From positions 1 through 64,000 of the forward strand of contig JAUYRZ010000015.1 in NCBI GenBank assembly GCA_030695565.1: a stretch of 64,000 nucleotides of DNA, given 5' to 3'. The position numbers and the translations under genes are program-made. Positions within the stretch are counted from its first letter, which is position 1. The number at the start of each line of letters is the position of its first letter. This DNA comes from Archangium sp. Its GTDB lineage: Bacteria; Myxococcota; Myxococcia; Myxococcales; Myxococcaceae. Positions 34,789-41,694 of the stretch are shown in pieces. The notes below the pieces were generated by a model. The model was not told the DNA's origin and did no database searches. It saw nothing but the letters and a program-made list of their open reading frames with translations.

Positions 34789-36628
34789 GAAGTTCAGGAG
34801 ACCAGGGGCGCAGCTCAAGCCACCCGACGGGCGCATTCGGCAAAGCCAGGTGGTCACCACCTTCGGCCCGGGCAGCATGCTCGACCTGGTCGACGACGCC
34901 GTGCTGGTCGGTGGGCTCGACTTCTGGCGCATGCCCAACGACGGAGAACGGGTCGACGAGCCCCGCCTCCTCGAGGCCATCGAGCACTTCTTTCACCACC
35001 GCAAGTGGCCGCTCAACAAGGAGGCTCCGTTTCGCAAACCGCCCGCGGGCAACGAGCGCGAACCGACCGACGGTTGCGGCATTCAGGTGCTCGAGTTCCC
35101 CCGCTGGGTGGTCTGCCAGAACCCGCGGTGTCGCGCGTTGGTGAAGGCGAGCAGCCTCGATCGCGTGAGCGGAAAGATTCGTCATCGCTGCTCGGGCGGC
35201 GACGGAAGCACCGAGCGCTGCGTGCCCGTGCGCTTCGTGGTCGCCTGCACCCGCGGGCACCTCGACGATGTGAACTGGCCGCGGTGGACCCATGAAGGAA
35301 AGCAGTGCGCCGGCCCTCAACTGCGTCTCGAAGAAGGTCCCTCGGGCGACTTCAGCGAGATTCAGATCGCGTGCACCGCCTGCGGCAAGCGGCGCAAGCT
35401 CATCGAGATGACGGTCAGGGAGCGGCAGGACGACTGCTCAGGTCAACGCCCCTGGCTGGGCAATGAAGGCGAGGAGCGCGGCTGCACCGAGAAGGCGCGG
35501 TTGTTGGTGCGCACGGCGAGCAATGGCTACTTCGCGCAGACCCAGAGCGTGATCACCATTCCCGAACCCGAGACGCTCAGGCGGCGCGTGCAATCTCAGT
35601 GGAAGACCCTGCAGCACGCGACCAGCACGACGCTGGTGGCCTTCCGCACCCTGCCCGAAGTCCACCAGGCGCTGGGCGATGCCACCGACACGCAGGTTCT
35701 GGAGGCCATCGAAGCCGAGCGCCATCGCCAGCCTGAGTTGATGCCCGAGGTGCGTACGGCGGAGTGGCTCCAGTTCACCGGACAGCCGAAAGAGAAGCCC
35801 GGCGAAATGCCGCTCGATCGAAACGAGGTCTTCTGGGCCCGGCGCATCAAGCGGCCCAAAGGTCTGCCCGATCAGGTCGGCGAGGTCATTCTGGCGCGCC
35901 GGTTGAGGGAGGTGCAGGCGCAGGTCGGCTTCACCCGCATCGACGCGTCGACCAAAGACCTGCAAGGGCGGCTCGATCTCGACGTGAAGCTCGCCCCGCT
36001 GGCGTTGCAACGAGACTGGGTGCCGGTGACCGAGGTCAAGGGCGAGGGGGTGCTCCTCACGCTGGACGAGGATCGGCTCCACGCATGGGAGAAGTCGGAG
36101 CCCGTACTCGAGCGAACCGTGATGCTCAAGGAAGCCTATGAGCGCTGGGCAAAACACTCGAAGTCGAAGGTCGAATTTCCGGGTGCCCGCTTCTACCTGG
36201 TGCACACGCTGGCCCATTTGCTCATGACCGAGGTCTCGCTGGAGTGCGGCTATCCGGCGAGCGCGATTCACGAGCGGTTGTACTGCGCGCCCCACACCGA
36301 CCCCGTGCCCATGGCGGGTCTCCTGCTCATGACCGGCACCAGCGGAACGGAAGGCACGCTCGGAGGACTGGTCGAAGAAGGGCGGCGGCTGGGTCGCCAC
36401 CTGGCACGCGCGTGGGAGAATGCGCGGCTCTGCTCGAATGATCCCGTCTGCGCGACGCATCAGCCGACGGGGCTCGATGATCGCAACCTCGAAGGCGCGG
36501 CGTGCCACAGCTGCCTCTTCCTGCCCGAGTGCTCCTGCGAGCGATTCAACCAATTCCTCGATCGAGCGCTCGTGGTGCCGACGCTCGGGGTGGAGGACGT
36601 GGCCTTCCTGGGACGCGCATGGACCTGA
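34775..36628 (+). CDS. drmB: DISARM DUF1998 protein DrmB
   Basis: 617 residues; the start is the ATG inside the drmA 3' end, preceded by GGAGAAGG. The N-terminal motif IRQSQVVTTFGPGSMLDLVD is typical. Zinc-binding Cys groups occur at CQNPRC, in HRCSGG, and at ACTACGK. The C-terminal DUF1998 domain has ARFYLVHTLAHLLM, ECGYPASAIHERLY and the Cys-rich end CHSCLFLPECSCERFN. DrmB partners DrmA in the DNA-binding DISARM core. It overlaps drmC by 10 bases. Confidence 0.93.
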   Translation: MAANRKFRRPGAQLKPPDGRIRQSQVVTTFGPGSMLDLVDDAVLVGGLDFWRMPNDGERVDEPRLLEAIEHFFHHRKWPLNKEAPFRKPPAGNEREPTDGCGIQVLEFPRWVVCQNPRCRALVKASSLDRVSGKIRHRCSGGDGSTERCVPVRFVVACTRGHLDDVNWPRWTHEGKQCAGPQLRLEEGPSGDFSEIQIACTACGKRRKLIEMTVRERQDDCSGQRPWLGNEGEERGCTEKARLLVRTASNGYFAQTQSVITIPEPETLRRRVQSQWKTLQHATSTTLVAFRTLPEVHQALGDATDTQVLEAIEAERHRQPELMPEVRTAEWLQFTGQPKEKPGEMPLDRNEVFWARRIKRPKGLPDQVGEVILARRLREVQAQVGFTRIDASTKDLQGRLDLDVKLAPLALQRDWVPVTEVKGEGVLLTLDEDRLHAWEKSEPVLERTVMLKEAYERWAKHSKSKVEFPGARFYLVHTLAHLLMTEVSLECGYPASAIHERLYCAPHTDPVPMAGLLLMTGTSGTEGTLGGLVEEGRRLGRHLARAWENARLCSNDPVCATHQPTGLDDRNLEGAACHSCLFLPECSCERFNQFLDRALVVPTLGVEDVAFLGRAWT

Positions 36629-37305
36629 GTGCGATCTCCACTCCGGACCTCATGCGGCTCGAAGACGCGCTGAAACGAGGCGAGCTTGGCATTCCGTTCT
36701 CGGGCCATGGCTTGCGCTCGCTCGGGCTGGAGTCACTGGTGTCGCACGCACCGACACTGTCGGGCCTTGGGCGAGATGCGGCGCGCCTTCTCGTGACTGC
36801 GGTGTTGCGTGACCGCGGCAGCAGGGGCCGACGACCTGAGTTGGTGTGGACGGGGCCTGAAACGAAGCAGAGTGGCGCGCGCGACACCGCCGTGGTGCTC
36901 AGTGATCTCTTCTCATCGGCGCAGCAGTCAGTGCTGATCGCGGGCTTCGTCTTCGATCACGGAGCCACGGTGCTCAGCGCGCTGCACCAGGCAATGCAGA
37001 GGGGCGTCAACTGTCGCCTCTTCGCGGATGGCGATGCGGCTCGTCACTTTCGCCGGGACAACTGGCCCTTCGGCCCTCCTTTCCCGGAGGTCTTCCGCTT
37101 CGTACCGGCGGCGGGTGTCTTCGCCAGCCTTCACGCCAAGTGCGTGGTGGTCGACCACCACTTGGTCTTCGTGACCTCAGCGAACTTCACGGATCGTGGC
37201 CAGAACAGGAACATTGAAGTCGGGGTGCTGCTCCATGATGAGAACCTTGCAGCGGTGGTCGAGGGCCAATTCAGCTCCGCTCGGTGTTTCGTCGAAGAAC
37301 GGTGA
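36619..37305 (+). CDS. drmC: DISARM phospholipase D-like protein DrmC
   Basis: 228 residues; the ATG lies inside the 3' end of drmB. A single PLD/nuclease HKD motif is present (HAKCVVVDHH, about residues 173-182), followed by TSANFTDRGQNRNIEVG. PLD family nucleases of this size act as dimers with one HKD per chain. DrmC is the third universal DISARM gene, reported as less critical for protection than DrmA and DrmB. It closes the operon. Confidence 0.9.
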   Translation: MDLSAISTPDLMRLEDALKRGELGIPFSGHGLRSLGLESLVSHAPTLSGLGRDAARLLVTAVLRDRGSRGRRPELVWTGPETKQSGARDTAVVLSDLFSSAQQSVLIAGFVFDHGATVLSALHQAMQRGVNCRLFADGDAARHFRRDNWPFGPPFPEVFRFVPAAGVFASLHAKCVVVDHHLVFVTSANFTDRGQNRNIEVGVLLHDENLAAVVEGQFSSARCFVEER

Positions 37306-37310
37306 AGCAC

Positions 37311-37382
37311 CCCACTCTTCCTCAGTGGGAAGGCTGAACCCCGGCGGCTGAACACCCCAGTCCCCGGCACGCGGGGTCTTTC
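37311..37382 (+). terminator. Candidate terminator region after drmC
   Basis: Two hairpins follow the drmC stop: CCCACT-cttcctc-AGTGGG (37311-37329) and CCCCG-gcacg-CGGGG followed by TCTTTC (37362-37382). The second, with its short T-rich tail, is the better terminator candidate for the DISARM operon. Confidence 0.45.
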
Positions 37383-37428
37383 GAGCTGGAGCTAGATGCG
37401 CGGCTCCTCGAACGAAAGGCAGCCACCA

Positions 37429-38157
37429 ATGAAGAGACTCACGGGCAAGGTCGCGCTCATCACCGGTGCCGCGCAGGGAATGGGTGCCGCGCATGCGCGC
37501 ATGTTCATCGCCGAAGACGCGCGGGTGATTCTGACCGACGTGAACGAGACCGCTGGCAGGGCGCTCGCCCGTGAGCTCGGCCCCAACGCCGTCTTCTACA
37601 AACACGACGTCACCCAGAGCGCCGACTGGAAGGCCGTGCTCAAGGAAGGCGAAGCGAAGTTCGGTCACGTCAACGTGCTGGTGAACAACGCCGGAATCCT
37701 GGGTCCCAACGCGTCGACCGCCGAGCTGACCGAGAAGGACTTCGTCGAGGTCTGCACCGCCAATCAGACCAGCGTCTTCCTGGCCATGCAGGCGGTGCTT
37801 CCCTCGATGCTGGTGCGCAAGCAGGGGTCGATCGTGAACGTGTCTTCGATCGGCGGCGTGGTGGCGATCTCCGGCGCGCCGAGCGTCGCGTACATCGGCA
37901 GCAACTTCGCCGTGCGCGGCATGACCAAGCAGGTGGCGATCGAATACGGAAAGAAGAACATCCGGGTGAACTCGATTCACCCGGGCTTCATCAGAACCCC
38001 CACCACCGAAGGACCCGCGGGACCCACTGCAGTTCCGCTGGGCCGGCTGGCTGAACCTTCCGAGGTCTCGCAGCTGGCGGTGTTCCTGGCCTCCGACGAG
38101 TCGTCCTTCATCACCGGCATGGAGCACGTCATCGACGGCGGAATGACGGCGGCCTGA
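37429..38157 (+). CDS. Short-chain dehydrogenase/reductase family protein, catalytic Lys missing
   Basis: 242 residues; AAAGG precedes the ATG. The Rossmann motif TGAAQGMG, the NNAG motif (VNNAGILG) and the catalytic Ser region (NVSSIGG) are present. The C-terminus DGGMTAA is typical of classical SDRs. The active site reads Y-I-G-S-N where the family has Y-x-x-S-K: the codon AAC gives Asn for the Lys that orients NADPH and lowers the Tyr pKa. The protein may be inactive, altered or only cofactor-binding. The next gene starts on the base after its stop. Confidence 0.88.
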   Translation: MKRLTGKVALITGAAQGMGAAHARMFIAEDARVILTDVNETAGRALARELGPNAVFYKHDVTQSADWKAVLKEGEAKFGHVNVLVNNAGILGPNASTAELTEKDFVEVCTANQTSVFLAMQAVLPSMLVRKQGSIVNVSSIGGVVAISGAPSVAYIGSNFAVRGMTKQVAIEYGKKNIRVNSIHPGFIRTPTTEGPAGPTAVPLGRLAEPSEVSQLAVFLASDESSFITGMEHVIDGGMTAA

Positions 38158-38799
38158 ATGCCGGCTGAGCTCAAGGTGCTGGTGTTCGCGGCGTCGCTGC
38201 GCGCGGGGTCGCTCAACAAGAAGCTGGCCACGCTCGCGGCGAGAATGGCGGAGAAGCTGGGCGCGACCGTCGACCTCGCTTCTTTGCGCGACTTCGACGT
38301 GCCGCTCTACGACGGTGATCTCGAGAGTGGTCAGGGCATCCCCGCCGGGGCGCACGAACTCCGGCGGCGGCTGCAGCAGAGCGACGCCTTCATGCTGGTC
38401 TCACCGGAGTACAACGGCTCGATGCCCGGCACGATCAAGAACCTGATCGACTGGACCTCGCGCTTCCGTCCGCAGCCGTTCGACGAACGCCATGGTCTCG
38501 TGCTCTCCGCGTCACCTTCACTCGCCGGCGGAAATCGCGGCCTCTGGGCGCTGAGGGTGCCGCTCGAACATCTGGGCGCGCGGATCTTTCCCGACATGTT
38601 CTCGCTTTCCATGGCGCACAAGGCGTTCACGGAAGACGACCTGACGGATCCCGCGTTGAAGGCCCGGCTGGAGAAGACCCTGCAGGCGTTCCTCTCGTTG
38701 GCCGAGGCCGCCAAGCACTACCCGTGCATCCAGCGCGCGTGGGTCGAGTTCCTCGGGGAGCCTCCTGGCGCCGGAGAAGACCGCGTCGACGCTGCGTGA
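38158..38799 (+). CDS. NADPH-dependent FMN reductase family protein
   Basis: 213 residues of flavodoxin-like fold. The FMN phosphate loop is ASLRAGSLNKKL, and the family motif SPEYNGSMPGTIKNLIDW is intact. The predicted product reduces FMN or azo/quinone substrates with NADPH. It starts directly after the SDR stop, so the two form a small redox operon. Confidence 0.9.
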   Translation: MPAELKVLVFAASLRAGSLNKKLATLAARMAEKLGATVDLASLRDFDVPLYDGDLESGQGIPAGAHELRRRLQQSDAFMLVSPEYNGSMPGTIKNLIDWTSRFRPQPFDERHGLVLSASPSLAGGNRGLWALRVPLEHLGARIFPDMFSLSMAHKAFTEDDLTDPALKARLEKTLQAFLSLAEAAKHYPCIQRAWVEFLGEPPGAGEDRVDAA

Positions 38800-38934
38800 T
38801 CACCCGGCCGTGGCGACGAGCGACAACGGCGCCTTGCTCCACCTCGAGCCGAGCCAGAGATGCAGGCTCACCGCGAGCACGCCGTTGATCATGGCCTGCC
38901 TGCTGGCCGAGGCCGACATCGATGGGCGCCACAC
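38800..38934 (-). CDS. Possible small membrane peptide
   Basis: A 44-codon ORF (GTG; ATG at 38919) lies 4 bases downstream of the stop of the 838-residue gene. Of the 38 sense codons after the ATG, 37 end in G or C, which is coding-like for this genome. It has one short hydrophobic stretch (AMINGVLAVSLHLWLG). It may be a small gene or a remnant of a longer one. Confidence 0.35.
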   Translation of the reverse strand: MWRPSMSASASRQAMINGVLAVSLHLWLGSRWSKAPLSLVATAG

Positions 38935-38938
38935 GTTC

Positions 38939-41455
38939 TCAAGGGAAGACGAGTTCTGCGTTTCCACCCGGAGCGACCTTCACCGGCTTCGCCGCGATCG
39001 ACCCACACTGCTTGCACTTGACCTTCGCCAGATAGTCGCCGGGCATCAGCCGCTCGAAGAGAAAGGCGCCAGAAGGCTCAACGGGGGCGCCGTCGCTGCC
39101 CATCGGAGACTCCAACGAGATGAACACGTTGGCCGCACCAACCGGGAGCTGAACGCGGCCCCGAAGCTGACCCAGTGGCTCGAGTAAGACGGACGCCTCG
39201 GCCGTCTGGCCCTCCCGCGTCACCACCCTGGTCCTCCCTGCACGCGTGTCGTCTGCGTTCGACGCCACCACCGTGAGGGTGGCGGCGGGCATCTCCTCGA
39301 TCCACCCCTCTGAGCCCGTGGCACGAACCTCGTCAACGAAGGCTTCGCCGTCGACGAGGACCGTGAGGCGCGTGATCCCGCTCGCACCGTCGATTCGCAG
39401 ATGAATTCGCGCGGCCGGCCGCAGCGTCAGTGTGACCGACCCGACCGAACGGCGAAGCCCCTCGCGCTGCGCACTTCGGCCTTCCTTCGACGCGGTCACG
39501 CTGAAGGATGAATCGGTCTGAAAGCTCAGCTGCGCCACACCATCGGCGTCGGTGGAAACCATCGACACCCTGCCGGTCTCGTCCCGAGTCGAGACGCTCG
39601 CGAAGGCAGCAGGCTGTCCATCCGCTTCGAGCACGGTCACCGCCACGGCGCCTTCGAGCGGACCGAACACGAGGGTGACGGGCTCTGGCTTCTTGCCTGC
39701 CTCGAGCGTGACCGACTTCGACTCGCCCTGCAGGACACAGTCGTCGTTCGCGGCCCACCCCATGAGCGTCCACTCACCTGGGCTGAAAGTGACGGTCACG
39801 CGCGGCGTGTTCACGGGCACGAGACGCCCCTGCTGGGACCGGGCGGTCTCCATTGCGACGAGCCGAATCTCAGAAGGAGGCGCACACCGGCTGCGGTCGA
39901 GGTTGATCTCGAGCGCGACCGAGTCGGGCATCACCACCTTGACCTCGGTGTTCGTGCCGCCCTTGACCACCACGTCGGTGGGACGGGTGTTCTCGACTTG
40001 CTCGCTCACCACCCTCACCACTGCGGGCCCCGGGGGAACATCGTCGAACTCAAAGTGACCCGCGCTGTCAGAGAGCGCTTGGCGTTCAGGGAACGAGCGG
40101 CCCCTCGAGACGAGCGCGACGCGCAGACTGAGCGGCGCTCCTGTGGGCGTCTCCACCCGGCCCGACACCTTCCCGAGGCGACCGAGCACCAGATTGACTT
40201 CGACAGGAGCGCCTTCGGGAACGAAGAACCCGCGCTCTTCCTCACGCACGAGGCCCTGGGCTTCCACTTCGAGGTCATAGGTGCCGCGAGGCAGGTTGCT
40301 GATGCTCCAGGTACCATCACGCTCTGTCGTGGCTTGCCCACTGAGGCCATCATCGTTGTGAGGGCTCGTGATCAACACCGCGCCTTCGACCGGAAGGCCG
40401 TCGTCGCGTTTGACGGTGCCGTGCAGCCTGCCGCCCTTCCCCGACAGCACCACGCGAACGCTCGTCGTCGCCCCGGGCCGCACCTGCGCGTGCTGCTCGG
40501 CGGCTCCCACCCATTCGCCGAGACGAGCGGTGACGAGATACGACCCCGGTACGCGCTCCGTGGAGAAGGTGCCCGTCTCGCTGGCCTCCAATGACTCCGC
40601 GCCCGCCTCGTTGGTGATGGCGACAGAGGCGCGAGGCGCGACCCCGCCATCTGCCTGGACCACCACACCCTCGAGAAAGCCGGAACGCCTGAAGTGCAGC
40701 TTCACCACCTCGCTCGTCGGGACACTGATCATCATGGGCTCAGCGCGGCCTGCCCCCTCCGCTTCTCCCTCGAGCCGCCACCAGCCCGCCGAGAGCGCGG
40801 TGAATTGAAAGACACCCAGGGCGTTCACGCTGACCTCTGTCACTCCGACGGGAGAGCTTCGGCGACGGGTGGAGCGATCGCCCAGGGGTGTCGCGCGAAC
40901 CAACGCGGGGGCGACGGGCACGTCTTTGAAATCGACAGCGACGCCTCGCAGCACGTGCCCGGTTTCGAGGCTCACGCGCACGACCGTCACCGGCTCCCCC
41001 GCGGGTTTGGCGACGTCGACGATCGTCGTCGCGAACCCTTCCTTCACGACCGAGAGAACCCAGGCGCCCGCGCCCGCGTGGAATACGGCGGCACCGCGGG
41101 CATCGGTGCGCTCACTGAGCGGCGCATCCCACAAGGGTCGCCACGCAGCGGACTGTGGCCGTTGCCGCGAAGCGGTCAGCTGAGCGCCCGGCACAGGCAG
41201 GCCGCCAACCGTGACGAACACCTCGATGGTGTCGGTCGCGAGAAGAGCGTTCAGCCCCAAAGTCCCTCCGTCACTCGACGCCGAGGGGTTCGCGCCCTGA
41301 GCCCCACCGCCCGCCACCTGAACCTGGGTCGCCGAAAAGAGCGATTGATTCGTTCCTCCTTCCCCGCTTGGTCTCTGCCAGAGGAGCCAGACGGCCGACG
41401 TCAAGGACAGCCCGAAGACCAACCCCAGCAACCCAACCCGCGTGCGCCGTCGCAT
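38939..41455 (-). CDS. Large surface protein with carboxypeptidase-regulatory-like repeats
   Basis: 838 residues. An N-terminal signal anchor (VGLLGLVFGLSLTSAVWLLW) is followed by a Gly/Ser-rich stretch and then about seven beta-sandwich repeats of the carboxypeptidase regulatory type. Each has the G-x-V-x-x-x-G-x-P-x-x-A-x-V pattern and a D-x-x-G-x-F/W-x-F/I-x-x-L/V-P turn (examples: AEFDDVPPGP-like and TWSISNLPRG). No enzymatic domain is visible. Proteins like this are common on myxobacterial surfaces and may bind glycans or act in adhesion. Confidence 0.8.
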   Translation of the reverse strand: MRRRTRVGLLGLVFGLSLTSAVWLLWQRPSGEGGTNQSLFSATQVQVAGGGAQGANPSASSDGGTLGLNALLATDTIEVFVTVGGLPVPGAQLTASRQRPQSAAWRPLWDAPLSERTDARGAAVFHAGAGAWVLSVVKEGFATTIVDVAKPAGEPVTVVRVSLETGHVLRGVAVDFKDVPVAPALVRATPLGDRSTRRRSSPVGVTEVSVNALGVFQFTALSAGWWRLEGEAEGAGRAEPMMISVPTSEVVKLHFRRSGFLEGVVVQADGGVAPRASVAITNEAGAESLEASETGTFSTERVPGSYLVTARLGEWVGAAEQHAQVRPGATTSVRVVLSGKGGRLHGTVKRDDGLPVEGAVLITSPHNDDGLSGQATTERDGTWSISNLPRGTYDLEVEAQGLVREEERGFFVPEGAPVEVNLVLGRLGKVSGRVETPTGAPLSLRVALVSRGRSFPERQALSDSAGHFEFDDVPPGPAVVRVVSEQVENTRPTDVVVKGGTNTEVKVVMPDSVALEINLDRSRCAPPSEIRLVAMETARSQQGRLVPVNTPRVTVTFSPGEWTLMGWAANDDCVLQGESKSVTLEAGKKPEPVTLVFGPLEGAVAVTVLEADGQPAAFASVSTRDETGRVSMVSTDADGVAQLSFQTDSSFSVTASKEGRSAQREGLRRSVGSVTLTLRPAARIHLRIDGASGITRLTVLVDGEAFVDEVRATGSEGWIEEMPAATLTVVASNADDTRAGRTRVVTREGQTAEASVLLEPLGQLRGRVQLPVGAANVFISLESPMGSDGAPVEPSGAFLFERLMPGDYLAKVKCKQCGSIAAKPVKVAPGGNAELVFP

Positions 41456-41611
41456 GCACTGCGTTGTACGTCACGACGACGCGCCGCTCTACGCTGGTGC
41501 CAGCCGACGCCCCTTCCAGAGTCGCAGCGGTGGCACGGCAGAGTCATCACCGGTGCTTGACGCTCGCCGCGGGGTCCGCCACGCGCGCGGCGTGTCAGCC
41601 GACTTGATCTC

Positions 41612-41653
41612 CGTCAACTGCGCTCGGGGTCGACGTTCGATTCGCAGTTGGCG
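41612..41653. promoter_or_regulatory. Inverted repeat upstream of TonB-dependent receptor gene
   Basis: CGTCAACTGCG and CGCAGTTGGCG form an 11-bp inverted repeat with one mismatch and a 20-base spacer, about 42 bases before the receptor start. The first arm also resembles a decayed copy of the TCGACTGCGCTCGGGG dispersed repeat. It is either an operator or a repeat relic. Confidence 0.3.
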
Positions 41654-41694
41654 GGCATAGAGGCGCGAGGTCCTCTGGGCTAGACCCAGCCTCC

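Noticed and set aside
20656-37305. BREX or Pgl system
   Set aside because: No brxL, pglZ or brxC-like gene. DUF1998, the DEXH helicase DrmA, PLD DrmC and SNF2 DrmD define DISARM class 1.
20656-37305. Recent foreign origin of the whole DISARM island by base composition
   Set aside because: Apart from the recognition part of drmMI and short gaps, GC and codon use look like the rest of the window.
37429-38799. SDR and FMN reductase as additional DISARM genes
   Set aside because: Terminator-like hairpins separate them from drmC, they start a new unit, and they fit ordinary redox enzymes.
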